This document shows, one piece after another, positions 45,148-54,831 of a stretch of 64,000 nucleotides of DNA. The translations under genes were made by a program, and so were the position numbers. Location of the stretch: assembly GCF_000974685.2 (NCBI RefSeq), contig NZ_AP018738.1, positions 1,736,001 to 1,800,000 on the forward strand, given 5' to 3'. The DNA is from Ferriphaselus amnicola (GTDB lineage: Bacteria > Pseudomonadota > Gammaproteobacteria > Burkholderiales > Gallionellaceae). Position 1 is the first letter of the stretch. Each line of letters begins with the position of its first letter. Under the pieces are notes generated by a model, which was not told the origin of the DNA, did not search any database, and saw only the letters and a program-made list of their open reading frames with translations.

Positions 45148-47118
45148 ATGAACACAACATACGACGAGTCGTCATTCAAAGTCTTGCGCGGGCTGGAGCC
45201 TGTCCGTCAGCGTCCCGGCATGTACACGACACTGGACAACCCCAACCACATCATCGCCGAAGTGGTGGACAACGCCTGTGACGAGGCACTCGCGGGCTAT
45301 GCCAAGAACATCATTGTCACGGCGCATGCCGATGGTTCGGTGTCGGTGAGCGATGACGGACGCGGCATCCCAGTCGGCCTCCATCCCGAGGAAGGTGTGT
45401 CCGTAGTCGAGGTCGCGTTCACCGTTTTGCACTCCGGCGGCAAGTTCGACAAGGAAGCGGGTGGCGCGTACAAATTCGCGGGCGGCCTGCATGGCGTCGG
45501 CGTGGCGGTGACCAACGCCCTCTCCACCGCCGTTGAGGTCAAGGTCTATCGCGAAGGTGGCGAACATCAGCTGCGCTTTGAAAATGGGCTCGCTACCCGT
45601 CCCCTCGCCCGCATCGCTGACTGCGCCAAGCGCAAGACCGGCACCGTCGTTCGTGCTTGGCCTGACAGCAAATATTTCGACGCGCCTGCCGTCAATCTAG
45701 CACAACTGGAGCGAGCATTGCGCTCCAAGGCCGTGCTGCTACCCGGCGTGACCGTCACGCTGGTACTTGAAAAGTCGGGCGAATCCAAATCATGGAACTA
45801 TCCCGACGGTTTGCGCGGCTACCTCACCGAAGCGCTGAGCGCACAGGACACGGACTCAACACTCGCGGCACCGATCTTTGCAGGTGAGCGCTACATCGGC
45901 CGCAACGACGATGCCTTTGCTGAAGGCGAAGGCGCAGCCTGGGCGTTCGCGTGGACGGAGGAAGGCGCGCTCACTCGCGAATCCTACGTCAACCTGATTC
46001 CCACCTGGTCCGGCGGCACGCATGAGTCTGGCCTGCGCGATGGCGTGTTCAATGCCGTGCGCAGTTTCATCGAATTGCACAGCATGTTGCCCAAAGGCGT
46101 AAAACTCACCTCGGATGACGTGTTTGCGCGCGTCAGCTTAGTGCTTTCCGCCAAAGTGCTCGATCCGTCCTTCCAAGGCCAGACCAAAGATAAACTGGTC
46201 TCGCGCGGTGCATTGAAACTGGTGTCCAGCATGGTCAGCGACCCGCTGCTGCTGTGGCTGAACGAGCACATCGACTACGGCAAGCGCATCGCCGAGCTGT
46301 CCATCAAGCAGGCGCAGAGCCGCATGAAATCGGCGCAAAAGGTGGAAAAGAAAAAAGGCTCATCCGTCGCCGTGCTGCCGGGCAAACTCACCGATGCCGC
46401 CGAATTCAATCCCGAGCGCAATGAGCTGTTCTTGGTCGAAGGCGATTCCGCTGGCGGCTCGGCCAAGCAAGGACGCAGCAAGGAATTCCAAGCGATCCTG
46501 CCCTTGCGAGGCAAGGTGCTGAACACGCTGGAAGTGGATCGCAACCGTTTGTTCGCCAACGCCGAAGTGCACGACATCGCGGTCGCCATCGGCGTCGATC
46601 CGCATGATCTGAACGACAACGTGGACTTGTCAGGTCGCCGCTATCGCGGCATCTACATCATGGCCGATGCCGACGTGGACGGCTCGCACATCTCCACCCT
46701 GCTGCTGACGCTGTTCTTCCGCCACTTCCCCAAGCTGATCGAAGCCGGTCACATCTTCCTCGCGCAACCGCCGCTGTTCCGCGTAGATGTTCCCGCTCAA
46801 GGCAAGAAGCCGATGCGCAAGCTGTATGCGCTGAACGAAGACGAACTGATCTCGATCCAGGATCGCTTGCGACAGGAAAAAGTGCGTGAAGGCGCGTGGT
46901 CGATCTCGCGCTTCAAAGGTTTGGGCGAGATGAATCCCGAGCAGCTTTGGGAGACCACGATGAACCCGGACACCCGGCGCGCATTGTGTGTGGAACTCAC
47001 TCAGGCGTCGTTCGACGAGACGCAGAAGATCATGAGCATGTTGATGGCAAAACAGGAGTCCGGTTCGCGCCGCTTGTGGCTGGAATTCCACGGTAACGAG
47101 GTGACGGGCGATGTCTGA
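45148..47118 (+). CDS. parE: DNA topoisomerase IV subunit B
   Basis: ATPase subunit of topoisomerase IV, which unlinks daughter chromosomes, 656 residues. The GHKL ATPase motifs are [12 protein letters not shown] (about residue 47), DDGRGIPVG and [10 protein letters not shown]. The TOPRIM motif is [26 protein letters not shown] (about 430), with DADVDGSHI later. The end [10 protein letters not shown] overlaps parC by eight bases. AAGGTAGGG precedes the ATG. The ParE-specific tail is more likely than GyrB because it is next to parC. Confidence 0.95.
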   Translation: MNTTYDESSFKVLRGLEPVRQRPGMYTTLDNPNHIIAEVVDNACDEALAGYAKNIIVTAHADGSVSVSDDGRGIPVGLHPEEGVSVVEVAFTVLHSGGKFDKEAGGAYKFAGGLHGVGVAVTNALSTAVEVKVYREGGEHQLRFENGLATRPLARIADCAKRKTGTVVRAWPDSKYFDAPAVNLAQLERALRSKAVLLPGVTVTLVLEKSGESKSWNYPDGLRGYLTEALSAQDTDSTLAAPIFAGERYIGRNDDAFAEGEGAAWAFAWTEEGALTRESYVNLIPTWSGGTHESGLRDGVFNAVRSFIELHSMLPKGVKLTSDDVFARVSLVLSAKVLDPSFQGQTKDKLVSRGALKLVSSMVSDPLLLWLNEHIDYGKRIAELSIKQAQSRMKSAQKVEKKKGSSVAVLPGKLTDAAEFNPERNELFLVEGDSAGGSAKQGRSKEFQAILPLRGKVLNTLEVDRNRLFANAEVHDIAVAIGVDPHDLNDNVDLSGRRYRGIYIMADADVDGSHISTLLLTLFFRHFPKLIEAGHIFLAQPPLFRVDVPAQGKKPMRKLYALNEDELISIQDRLRQEKVREGAWSISRFKGLGEMNPEQLWETTMNPDTRRALCVELTQASFDETQKIMSMLMAKQESGSRRLWLEFHGNEVTGDV

Positions 47119-49537
47119 TATTCCACAAGGCCAACTGTTCGAGTCTGATGAAATCGCACCGATCGAGGCCACCCCCGAACTAATTCCTGAAGAGATCAAG
47201 CCGGAAACCACCGGAGGCAAGGGCAACGTGCGCCAGTTTTCTGCCCTGCCCCCGCTGCCCGAAGGCGACTCGGTGCCGTTGGCGATGTATGCCGAGCGCG
47301 CCTACCTTGAATACGCCGTTTCGGTAGTCAAAGGCCGCGCGCTGCCGGATGTCTGCGACGGTCAAAAGCCGGTGCAGCGCCGCATCCTGTATGCGATGCG
47401 CGAGATGGGCTTGGCGCACAACAGCAAGCACGTCAAATCGGCTCGCGTGGTCGGCGAAGTGCTGGGTAAGTTCCACCCGCACGGTGATTCCTCGGCCTAC
47501 GATGCCATGGTCAGACTGGCGCAGAGCTTCTCCATGCGCTATCCCTTGGTCGATGGACAAGGCAATTTCGGCTCGCGCGACGGCGACAATGCGGCGGCGA
47601 TGCGCTACACCGAGACCCGCCTCACGCCCATCGCCGACCTGCTGCTGGCCGAGCTGGACATGGGCACAGTGGATATGGTGCCCAACTACGACGGCCATTT
47701 CATGGAGCCGTCCATGTTGCCCGCACGTTTGCCAATGGTGCTGCTCAACGGCGCGTCCGGCATTGCCGTGGGCATGGCGACCGAGATTCCCTCGCACAAT
47801 CTGCGCGAAGTCGGCGCGGCAGCGGCCTTGTGCGTGCGCAAACCCGATAGCTCTGACGAGGAATTGCTAAGTTCGGTACTGGGCCCCGATCTCCCCGGCG
47901 GCGGCCAGATCATTTCGTCGGCCAGCGACATCCGCGAATGCTACCGCAGCGGTCGCGGCTCACTGAAGATGCGCGCCCGCTGGAAGGTCGAGGAACTGGC
48001 ACGCGGCCATTGGCGCGTCGCGGTGTACGAGTTGCCGCATGGCACCTCGGCCAAAAAGATCATGGAAGAGATCGAGGAGCTGACCAATCCCAAGATCCGC
48101 GCCAACAAGAAAGCCTTGTCGCAAGAGCAGGTGCAGAACAAGCAACTGCTGCTCTCGGTGCTGGATCGCGTGGTGGACGAGTCTGACAAGGACAATGCGG
48201 TGCGGCTGGTGTTCGAGCCGAAATCCAGCCGCCAGACTGTCGATGCGCTGATGACCGTGCTGCTGGCACACACCAGTCTTGAGTGCTCGCTCCAGATCAA
48301 CATGGTGATGATAGGCATCGACGGTCGCCCCAAGCAGAAGCCGCTGGCCGAGATCATCCGCGAATGGGCGCAGTTCCGTCTGGTGACGGTACGCCGTCGT
48401 TGCGAGCATAGGCTGGCGCAGGTCAACGACCGCATCCACATCCTCGAAGGCCGCATGACGGTCTATCTGAATCTGGACGAAGTGATCGCGCTGATCCGCG
48501 AGTCGGACGATCCCAAGCAGGCGCTGATCGCCCGCTTCGAGCTATCCGAGCGGCAAGCTGAAGACATTCTAGAGATCCGTCTGCGCCAGTTAGCGCGCAT
48601 GGAAGGCATCAAGATCGAACGCGAACTGGCTCAGTTGCGTGACGAAGGCGCGGAACTGCTGCGGCTGTTAGGTTCCGATGCCGCCCTGCGCAAGCGCGTA
48701 GCCAAAGAGATCGACGATGCCATCAAGACGCATGGCGACGCACGACGCACGCTGATCGAACAAGCCGAGCGCGTGGCACTCACCGCCCAAGTCGTGGATG
48801 AACCAGTCACGGTCGTCATTTCCAAGAAACACTGGGCGCGCACCCGTCAGGGGCACGGGGTCGATCTGTCGGCGGTGAGTTTCAAAGAGGGCGATGGACT
48901 GCTCGCCAGTTTCGAGTGCCGCACCACCGACTACTGCATCGTCATCGCCAGCAACGGCAGAGTGTGCAGCATTCCGGTTCACCAGTTGCCGACTGGGCGT
49001 GGCGACGGTGCGCCGCTGGCCACCTTCATCGAGATCGACACCAACACGCGCATCGCGCAAGTCATCTGCGGTTCGGCCTCGCAACACCTGCTACTCGCCA
49101 CGTCCGCTGGCTACGGCTTCACCTGCACCTTGGGCGACATGCTGGGGCGGAACAAGGCTGGCAAACAATTCCTCTCGGTCGAAAGTGAAAAGATACTGCC
49201 GCCTGTACTGTTCGAGCCTAGCGAGCGTGCTTTAGTCATCACGGTCTCGAATACAGGCCGCCTACTCGTCTTCCCTCTAGCCGAAGTGAAGACGCTGGCT
49301 GGCGGTGGAAAAGGCGTGATTCTGATGGGGCAAGAAGAAGCCAGTGAACTGGTCGCGGCTTTGGTCTGTGAGGCACGAGAGATCACCGTCATCACCCTCA
49401 GTCGCTCCGTTGAAAAAGCCCTGCGTGTCAGCGAAAAAGAGCTGCCGAGTTATCTGAGTCGGCGTGCTCGCATGGGCAAGGCGTTACCGCTCAAAAGCAC
49501 ACACAAAGTCATCGGTTTGCTTGCGCCTATTAAATGA
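47111..49537 (+). CDS. parC: DNA topoisomerase IV subunit A
   Basis: DNA-cutting subunit, 808 residues. The quinolone-determining region [19 protein letters not shown] and the catalytic Tyr in [16 protein letters not shown] (about residue 162) are intact. The position equivalent to Ser 80 of E. coli ParC is Ser, as in quinolone-sensitive enzymes. The C-terminal domain is a five-to-six-blade pinwheel. An N-terminal extension of about 50 residues ([21 protein letters not shown]) precedes the conserved core. It overlaps parE by eight bases. Confidence 0.95.
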   Translation: MSDIPQGQLFESDEIAPIEATPELIPEEIKPETTGGKGNVRQFSALPPLPEGDSVPLAMYAERAYLEYAVSVVKGRALPDVCDGQKPVQRRILYAMREMGLAHNSKHVKSARVVGEVLGKFHPHGDSSAYDAMVRLAQSFSMRYPLVDGQGNFGSRDGDNAAAMRYTETRLTPIADLLLAELDMGTVDMVPNYDGHFMEPSMLPARLPMVLLNGASGIAVGMATEIPSHNLREVGAAAALCVRKPDSSDEELLSSVLGPDLPGGGQIISSASDIRECYRSGRGSLKMRARWKVEELARGHWRVAVYELPHGTSAKKIMEEIEELTNPKIRANKKALSQEQVQNKQLLLSVLDRVVDESDKDNAVRLVFEPKSSRQTVDALMTVLLAHTSLECSLQINMVMIGIDGRPKQKPLAEIIREWAQFRLVTVRRRCEHRLAQVNDRIHILEGRMTVYLNLDEVIALIRESDDPKQALIARFELSERQAEDILEIRLRQLARMEGIKIERELAQLRDEGAELLRLLGSDAALRKRVAKEIDDAIKTHGDARRTLIEQAERVALTAQVVDEPVTVVISKKHWARTRQGHGVDLSAVSFKEGDGLLASFECRTTDYCIVIASNGRVCSIPVHQLPTGRGDGAPLATFIEIDTNTRIAQVICGSASQHLLLATSAGYGFTCTLGDMLGRNKAGKQFLSVESEKILPPVLFEPSERALVITVSNTGRLLVFPLAEVKTLAGGGKGVILMGQEEASELVAALVCEAREITVITLSRSVEKALRVSEKELPSYLSRRARMGKALPLKSTHKVIGLLAPIK

Positions 49538-49622
49538 ACGATGCTGGATGGGTGACTTTAGTCACTGTGACTTGCCGACGCAGACGGTACAGTGCGCACC
49601 CGTTCATCCTCAGGAGTCACCC

Positions 49623-50177
49623 ATGCAGCGTTCTCTCTATTCGATCATCTTGGGCTTCGGCCTTGTCGCCTCTGGCTCCGCAGTGGCGGGCGAGTGGAAA
49701 GCCTTCCCCGTGCGCGATGCCGACTACAAACCCGAGATGACCCTTTCGCTCGTCGGCGGCAATATGAATCCCAGCCACGTAGCCAGTGGCAGCTACGTCG
49801 GCGCTGAACTGGCTTTCAACTGCATCGCAATTCAGCCACCTACCGGCATCATTCGTAGCAAGGTGTCGCTGGGCAGCTTCGACAAGAACGGCATGAAGAT
49901 CACCACGTTCGAAGTCAATCCACGCTGGACGACTCATCTGAGCGACAACCTGACCTTCGGCATCGGCCCCGGCATCGGTTATGTGAAGACCGACATGGCA
50001 GGGCAGACCACCAACATGGCTGCATTGCAAGCAGGTGTGGATCTAGACTATCGCATCGGCGCACTGAATCTGGGTCTGGGTGCGCGTTGGCAAGGCACGC
50101 AGAACAAGCTAGTGAATAACACTCTGCGTGGCGCGGACAATACGTTGATCCAAGCTAAGCTCGGCATCAATTTCTAA
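49623..50177 (+). CDS. Small outer-membrane beta-barrel protein
   Basis: Exported protein of 184 residues from the ATG at 49623, behind AGGAG. The signal peptide is MQRSLYSIILGFGLVASGSAVAG. Alternating hydrophobic strands (MTLSLVGGNMN, YVGAELAFNCIAI, TFGIGPGIGYVKT, LNLGLGARWQG) and a terminal Phe (AKLGINF) are typical of eight-strand OmpW/OmpX-like barrels. The open frame upstream lies inside parC and is not used. It is followed by the rhodanese gene after 13 bases. The transported or bound substrate is unknown. Confidence 0.75.
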   Translation: MQRSLYSIILGFGLVASGSAVAGEWKAFPVRDADYKPEMTLSLVGGNMNPSHVASGSYVGAELAFNCIAIQPPTGIIRSKVSLGSFDKNGMKITTFEVNPRWTTHLSDNLTFGIGPGIGYVKTDMAGQTTNMAALQAGVDLDYRIGALNLGLGARWQGTQNKLVNNTLRGADNTLIQAKLGINF

Positions 50178-50190
50178 GAGGGACTATGGC

Positions 50191-50577
50191 ATGACTAGCA
50201 ACGGATTTGTACTTGGAATCATCGCCGTTCTCGGCGTCTTTTTCCTGATGCGGCAACTTCAGGCGGCTGACGGGATCGATGTAACGGAAGCCCAAAAAAT
50301 GAATCAGAACGGCGCATTGCTGCTGGATGTCCGTGAGCCTGGCGAATACGCCTCGGGGCACGCACCGAACGCCGTGCTGATCCCGCTCGGCCAGTTAGGC
50401 TCACGCATGCAAGAGATCACCGCCTACAAGGACAAGCCGGTCGCCGTCATGTGCCGCTCGGGTCGTCGCTCAGCTTCAGCCACCAAGCAACTGGCCGAAG
50501 CGGGCTTCTCCCAAGTGAAGAACGTGAATGGCGGAATCATGGCATGGGAACAAGCTGGCCTGCCCGTAGTACGCTAA
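50191..50577 (+). CDS. Membrane-anchored rhodanese-domain protein
   Basis: Sulfurtransferase-like protein of 128 residues. An N-terminal membrane segment (GFVLGIIAVLGVFFLMRQL) precedes a single rhodanese domain with LLDVREPGEYASGHAPNAVLIPLGQL and the active-site loop VMCRSGRRSASA containing the catalytic Cys. It closely resembles YgaP/GlpE-type single-domain proteins. It ends just before a strong hairpin terminator. The topology of the domain (cytoplasmic or periplasmic) cannot be settled by eye. Confidence 0.88.
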   Translation: MTSNGFVLGIIAVLGVFFLMRQLQAADGIDVTEAQKMNQNGALLLDVREPGEYASGHAPNAVLIPLGQLGSRMQEITAYKDKPVAVMCRSGRRSASATKQLAEAGFSQVKNVNGGIMAWEQAGLPVVR

Positions 50578-50602
50578 TCCCGCCTAGCTGTACTGAAATA
50601 CG

Positions 50603-50630
50603 AACGCCCCGAGACTCTCGGGGCGTTTCT
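50603..50630 (+). terminator. Rho-independent terminator, copy 1
   Basis: The palindrome AACGCCCCGAGA/TCTCGGGGCGTT (50603-50627) forms an 11-base-pair stem followed by TTTCTC. It lies 25 bases after the rhodanese stop. A near-identical copy is found at 51558-51582. Confidence 0.9.
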
Positions 50631-50715
50631 CATTCCGCTCAGCCGTATTGCGGGAGACAGACCGGATTCCAGTTCTTGATATACTGCGATCACTCCTTAC
50701 TAGATGGTAATCGTC

Positions 50716-50823
50716 ATGCCTCGTCGAGCCCGGATTTCATTGCCGAATGGTCCCTGCCCAAGTCGCCAACGCGTTACGCTGGGAAAGTCTGGGCAACCGC
50801 ACAAAGTGGATAAAGTGGTAAGT
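50716..50823 (+). pseudogene. Collapsed REP-associated (RAYT/IS200-like) transposase remnant
   Basis: The ATG at 50716 encodes MPRRARISLP, the typical N-terminus of REP-associated tyrosine transposases. It is fused in frame to RQRVTLGKSGQPHKVDKVV, which resembles their basic C-terminal tail. Everything between, including the HUH and tyrosine motifs, is missing, so only about 36 codons remain. The match is from pattern memory of the family. Reading continues to 50898 through unrelated residues. Confidence 0.5.
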
Positions 50824-50900
50824 GGGGAGGTATGTGTGAATGCAAGACCTGTCTCTATTTTTCATTCCGACCCTATCCAGGTTAAGGTTAATTATTAGTT

Positions 50901-51413
50901 ATGGCCATATCGCCTATATCCCGAGTATTTTTTATCGTAGCTCTCTTGTTGTTCATCATGTTAGGTACTCTGTGGATGGTAACTGCCAGACCCTGGCAAA
51001 GTAATGAGCAGATTCTCGAGTATTTTTACTCTGCTACTGCCTCAGAGGAGGAGCTAATGGACCCTCTTATTCTGCGGGGAGAGGAGATCGTACCAATGGT
51101 AATCAGTAACGTCATGCGTCCAGATATGCCGCGCCGTCGCTACGGAATTGCGTTCCTTGGAAACGGAAGCTACGTCACTGCGCTTCCTACTCTTAGGAGT
51201 ATTACTGAGGGGGAGGAGCCAGACTATATTCGAGCGGATGCGCTAGAAGCCATTTATCGGATAGATCAACAAGTTGGCCTTAGTTATGCAAGGTTATATG
51301 CGGATCGTGAGGATTGGCTTGGAAATGTGGCACGGCAGGTTATAAAAGAACCTTCAAGTATTGGAAGCCATCGATCCTATATTGAGGCATTACTAGGATT
51401 GACCAGTGGATAA
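50901..51413 (+). CDS. Unrecognised membrane-anchored protein with HEAT-like region
   Basis: I do not recognise this 170-residue protein. The N-terminus has one membrane segment (VFFIVALLLFIMLGTLWMV, about residues 9-27) with the rest probably outside. The C-terminal two thirds resemble HEAT-type helices (RRYGIAFLGNGSYVTALPTLRSITEG, then YIRADALEAIYRI). It is richer in A and T and uses different codons (many TTA, AGG, CTT, GTT) from neighbouring genes, suggesting transfer. It sits between the two terminator copies and after the transposase relic. Start: ATG at 50901 with an AAGG about 13 bases upstream. Probably a real gene. Confidence 0.6.
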   Translation: MAISPISRVFFIVALLLFIMLGTLWMVTARPWQSNEQILEYFYSATASEEELMDPLILRGEEIVPMVISNVMRPDMPRRRYGIAFLGNGSYVTALPTLRSITEGEEPDYIRADALEAIYRIDQQVGLSYARLYADREDWLGNVARQVIKEPSSIGSHRSYIEALLGLTSG

Positions 51414-51431
51414 TGCAGCCAGCAAGGTAGG

Positions 51432-51450
51432 GTGCACTCGATAAGTGCAC
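51432..51450. repeat. Hairpin within the accessory segment
   Basis: GTGCACT (51432-51438) and AGTGCAC (51444-51450) pair around CGATA, following GTAGG. The GTAGGGTGC... form resembles interspersed palindromic elements common in beta- and gammaproteobacteria. The nearby GGGTCTGGTCTTGCA (51474-51488) is a sequence I associate with RAYT surroundings, from memory only. Confidence 0.4.
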
Positions 51451-51557
51451 TGCACATCGGGCGGGAAGCAACAGGGTCTGGTCTTGCACCCGAACATGTC
51501 CCAAAAAATAGGGAACCCCAGTTTCTTAACCCCGCCTCTAGCTGTAGCTTAAACTCT

Positions 51558-51590
51558 AACGCCCCGAGATTCTCGGGGCGTTTCCATTCT
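51558..51590. terminator. Terminator, copy 2 (probably the original shared with the antiporter gene)
   Basis: AACGCCCCGAGA/TCTCGGGGCGTT with one base at the centre, followed on the plus strand by TTTCC. Its surroundings (51530-51597) repeat those of copy 1 (50578-50643). It stands 24 bases from the end of the convergent antiporter gene. Confidence 0.8.
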
Positions 51591-51605
51591 GCCCAGCTAA
51601 GTGAC

Positions 51606-52682
51606 TCAGACCAGCCCCATGCTCACCAGCGCAATGAACGCAGCGAATAAGGCAAAGTGGCTGATGCCTTCGATGGCGTTCGTTTCACCATCGTGCAGGT
51701 TGTTCATCACCGTCAGGAAAGTGAGCAGCAACAGGCCGCCCTGAACGGGTGTGAGCGCCATGACGATGCGATCGCCGCTGAACAAGGCGATGGCTTCGAT
51801 CACCGGCAAGGTCAGCAGCACCGTGGCGAGTGAAGCACCGAGCGCGATATTGACTGTGGTCTGCATCCGATTCTGCTGCGCGGCCTTGAGCGCGGTGAGT
51901 ATCTCGGGACTGGCGGAGATGAGCGCGACCAGCACCGCCGGAATCGACTTGGGCAAACCGCTGCCGGTCAGTCCGGCATCCAGTAGCACCGACAATACCT
52001 CGGACAGCAAGCCCACCAACACGATAGCGCCGACCATCACCGCCACATGCAGCCGGTTCGGGCTATTGGCCTCGTCATGTGACTCTTCTTCCGTCTCGCT
52101 GGAATACTCGAAGAAGGTGCGGTGCTCGACCGTTTGCAGCCGCAGGAATCCGGCGTACATCAGCGCCATCACCGCGATTGAAAATACTGAATAGGCTTGC
52201 CATTGCACATCCGGCACGAAATCAGGGATGAACATGCCGATGCCGACCGCCACCATCAGCATCGCGATGAAGGAGTTACCGGAGTCCACGTTGTATTTGG
52301 CGCTGCCATGCTTCAGCCCGCCGACGATGGCCGCCAAGCCGAGGATGCCGTTGATATCGAACATGACCGCCGCGAACACCGTATCGCGCGCCAAGGTCGG
52401 ATTCGGCTCGCCTTGCAGCAACACCACAAGGATCACCACCTCCACCGACACGGCGGCCAGCGTCAGGATCAAGGTGCCATAAGGCTCGCCCAAGCGTAGC
52501 GCCAGCACCTCCGCATGATGCGCGATACGAAACGCCACACCGATGATCGCCGCGAGTATCACCAGCAACAGCCCCCACAACGCTAGTCCGCCATGTTCGA
52601 CCGCACTGTGCTCGGCCATCAAGCCTAGCCCCAGAACAACGAAAGCAATGGCGAGGGGGAATTCTGATTTGAGATATTTCAT
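51606..52682 (-). CDS. chaA: Ca2+/H+ antiporter-like membrane protein
   Basis: Cation exchanger of 358 residues with about eleven membrane helices, from the ATG at 52682 (MKYLKSEFPLAIAFVVLGL). The two inverted CaCA-type repeats are visible: YGTLILTLAAVSVEVVILV with FAAVMFDINGILGLAAI in the first half, and VALISASPEILTALKAAQQNRMQTTVNIALGASLATVLLTLPVIEA in the second, each with the conserved acidic residue. E. coli ChaA moves Na+/K+/Ca2+ out in exchange for H+. A GTG at 52694 is an alternative start. It is convergent with the rhodanese side of the accessory insert. Confidence 0.85.
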   Translation of the reverse strand: MKYLKSEFPLAIAFVVLGLGLMAEHSAVEHGGLALWGLLLVILAAIIGVAFRIAHHAEVLALRLGEPYGTLILTLAAVSVEVVILVVLLQGEPNPTLARDTVFAAVMFDINGILGLAAIVGGLKHGSAKYNVDSGNSFIAMLMVAVGIGMFIPDFVPDVQWQAYSVFSIAVMALMYAGFLRLQTVEHRTFFEYSSETEEESHDEANSPNRLHVAVMVGAIVLVGLLSEVLSVLLDAGLTGSGLPKSIPAVLVALISASPEILTALKAAQQNRMQTTVNIALGASLATVLLTLPVIEAIALFSGDRIVMALTPVQGGLLLLTFLTVMNNLHDGETNAIEGISHFALFAAFIALVSMGLV

Positions 52683-52726
52683 AGATGTCACCAAAAGTCA
52701 GTGGATGGCTGTGTTAGCCGCAAGAG

Positions 52727-53500
52727 TTAGTTACGCTGCCGTACTGCCTCGAACACGCAAATCGCTGCTGCGGATGCGGCGTTCAGCGACTCGACCTGCC
52801 CCGGCATGGGAATGATGAACGGCTGGCAAACGGCCTGTAACTCTGCCGTCAGCCCTGCCCCTTCGTTACCGATAGCGAAACCGACTCGACCGCGCAGATC
52901 GCACTCGAACAGCGTGACTTTACCAGCCAGAGAGGCGGCGAACACGCTTCCGCCGAAATGTGCGGCGACCATCAGCAAGTCGGCATCCTCAACGATGTTG
53001 AGCACGAAATGGCCTCCCATCGCCGCCCGCAACACCTTGGGCGACCAGGCATCGGCGCAGCCGCTGGACAAGAATACTGCATCGCACCCCGCTGCCGCTG
53101 CCGAACGCAGCATGGAGCCTAAGTTTCCGGGATCTTGAATGTCTTCCAGCAGCAAGCAAAAGCCACTGCGTTCCGGCGCGAAATCCGCCTCGGGCAACGC
53201 GACCAAGGCCAACAGTCCGCTCACCGTCTTCAGCTCCGACAACTCCGCAAACAGCGCGTCGTCCAGCAAGGTCTGCGGTACGTCAGGGAACAATCTCAGC
53301 AGCTCGGCAACTTCTTCGTTTTGCAGCGCCGCGCCTGTATGCAGCAAGTGCAGAGGCTTGCCGCCGCAGGCGTGGTAAGCCGCGACCAGATGCGCGCCGT
53401 CAAGCAAAGTCTGCCCCGCCTTACGCCGCTGCCGCGCGTTACCAGTCAGCTTGAGCAAACCCTTGTAGAAAGCGTTATCGCGTGATGTGATGTGTTTCAA
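52727..53500 (-). CDS. TrmH/SpoU family RNA 2'-O-methyltransferase
   Basis: Knotted (SPOUT) methyltransferase of 257 residues. An N-terminal substrate-binding domain ([21 protein letters not shown]) precedes the catalytic domain with [23 protein letters not shown] (motif 1), [14 protein letters not shown] (motif 2) and [18 protein letters not shown] (motif 3). Members modify tRNA G18 or 23S rRNA G2251; the N-terminal type points to an rRNA target, but this is uncertain. It overlaps scpB by four bases. Confidence 0.9.
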   Translation of the reverse strand: MKHITSRDNAFYKGLLKLTGNARQRRKAGQTLLDGAHLVAAYHACGGKPLHLLHTGAALQNEEVAELLRLFPDVPQTLLDDALFAELSELKTVSGLLALVALPEADFAPERSGFCLLLEDIQDPGNLGSMLRSAAAAGCDAVFLSSGCADAWSPKVLRAAMGGHFVLNIVEDADLLMVAAHFGGSVFAASLAGKVTLFECDLRGRVGFAIGNEGAGLTAELQAVCQPFIIPMPGQVESLNAASAAAICVFEAVRQRN

Positions 53501-54054
53501 TTTGCCTCCTCAGTTTCGAGCAAGCCGCTCATGTCTGCCAATGGCGGCAGTTCGCTCAGAGAGCGCAGGTTGAGGTCGTCCAGTAGTCGCGCCGTCGTGC
53601 CCAGTAGTTCGGGGCGTCCCGGCACTTCGCGGGTGCCGATGACTTCGATCCAGCCGCGCGCTTCCAGTGTCTTGATGATCTGGCTGGCAACTTGCACGCC
53701 GCGTATCTCTTCGATGTCGCCGCGCGTCACTGGCTGGCGATAGGCGATGATGGCTAGGGTTTCCATCACGGCGCGCGAGTAGCGCGGGGCTTTTTCAGGG
53801 GTGAGCCGGTCGAGGTATTCCTGCAATTCTGGACGCGAGCGGAAGCGCCAACCGCTGGCGACTTGCACCAGCTCCACGCCTCGACCAGCGTAGCTCGCTG
53901 CCAGTGTAGCCAGCATCTGCTCCAGTTCGCGGCTACTGATAGCCGCATCGAATAGGCGCTTCAACTCGTTGATCGAAAGCGATTCCTGCGCCGTCAGTAG
54001 CGCTGCCTCCAGCACCAAGAGTAGCTTATTGGGCAGTGACGTAGGCTCGGACAT
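53497..54054 (-). CDS. scpB: Segregation and condensation protein B
   Basis: Subunit of the SMC-ScpAB condensin, 185 residues, built of two winged-helix domains. The conserved [29 protein letters not shown] (about 93-121) and [17 protein letters not shown] segments mark ScpB. It starts 29 bases inside the end of scpA and ends overlapping the methyltransferase gene. SMC itself is not in this window. Confidence 0.94.
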   Translation of the reverse strand: MSEPTSLPNKLLLVLEAALLTAQESLSINELKRLFDAAISSRELEQMLATLAASYAGRGVELVQVASGWRFRSRPELQEYLDRLTPEKAPRYSRAVMETLAIIAYRQPVTRGDIEEIRGVQVASQIIKTLEARGWIEVIGTREVPGRPELLGTTARLLDDLNLRSLSELPPLADMSGLLETEEAN

Positions 54055-54829
54055 AGATTTTTCCCAGCGTCTCGGATTGAGTGATTTCCAGCAAGTTCTC
54101 TTTGGCCAGTTCCAACAAAGCGATGAAGGTCACCACCAGTTGCGGGATGCCGCCTTTGATTTCGAACAGGGACTCGAAAGCCTCGAATCCACCGTGTTGC
54201 AAACGCCGCAGCAAGTAGCTCATGCGCTCACGCACCGACAACTCTTCGCGCCGCACCTTGTGATGAGCGAACTGCTTGGCTCGCACCAGCAAACCCATCC
54301 ACGCCTGACGTAGGTCTTCGACGTTCACCTCGGGCAAGCGCGCCTCGACGGTACGTTCGATCAACACCTGCGCCAACTCAAAATCGCGTCCAGCTTGCGG
54401 AAGTTCGTTCAGCGCCTGCGCCGCCAGCTTGATCTGCTCGTATTCCAACAGCCGCCGCATCAGCTCGGCGCGAGGGTCTTCGCCGCCCTCCTCGCTCACC
54501 CGCTTGGGGCGCGGCAGCAACATACTCGACTTGATCTCGATCAGCAGCGCCGCCATCAGCAGGTATTCGGACGCCAACTCCAGACTGTGTTGCTGCATCA
54601 ACTCGACATAGCCCATGTACTGCCGCGTCAGCTCAGCCATCGGGATGTCGAGCACGTCGAGATTGTGTTTGCGGATCAGATACAACAAAAGGTCGATCGG
54701 CCCCTGGAACGTCGCCAGCACCACCTCTAAAGCATCCGCCGGAATGTACAGATCCTGCGGCAACTCCAGCAGCGGCTCGCCGTGGATACGGGCGAATGAC
54801 GCCAGCGGAAGTTGGGCGTGCCCCGTCAT
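54026..54829 (-). CDS. scpA: Segregation and condensation protein A
   Basis: Kleisin subunit of condensin, 267 residues. The N-terminal kleisin helix [31 protein letters not shown] is followed by [22 protein letters not shown] (about 84-105) and a C-terminal winged helix with [17 protein letters not shown]. It joins trpS with a two-base gap and overlaps scpB. The trpS-scpA-scpB order is common in betaproteobacteria. Confidence 0.94.
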   Translation of the reverse strand: MTGHAQLPLASFARIHGEPLLELPQDLYIPADALEVVLATFQGPIDLLLYLIRKHNLDVLDIPMAELTRQYMGYVELMQQHSLELASEYLLMAALLIEIKSSMLLPRPKRVSEEGGEDPRAELMRRLLEYEQIKLAAQALNELPQAGRDFELAQVLIERTVEARLPEVNVEDLRQAWMGLLVRAKQFAHHKVRREELSVRERMSYLLRRLQHGGFEAFESLFEIKGGIPQLVVTFIALLELAKENLLEITQSETLGKIYVRAYVTAQ

Positions 54830-54831
54830 AC

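Noticed and set aside
45078-45281. Short frame before parE
   Set aside because: It overlaps the parE start in another frame and has no ribosome site or resemblance to known proteins.
46630-47797. Long minus-strand frames opposite parE and parC
   Set aside because: Products of GC-rich codon bias in the topoisomerase genes, with no recognisable motifs.
50603-51590. Insertion sequence or composite transposon bounded by the two hairpins
   Set aside because: The hairpins are direct copies of a terminator, there is no intact transposase, and no target-site duplication is evident.
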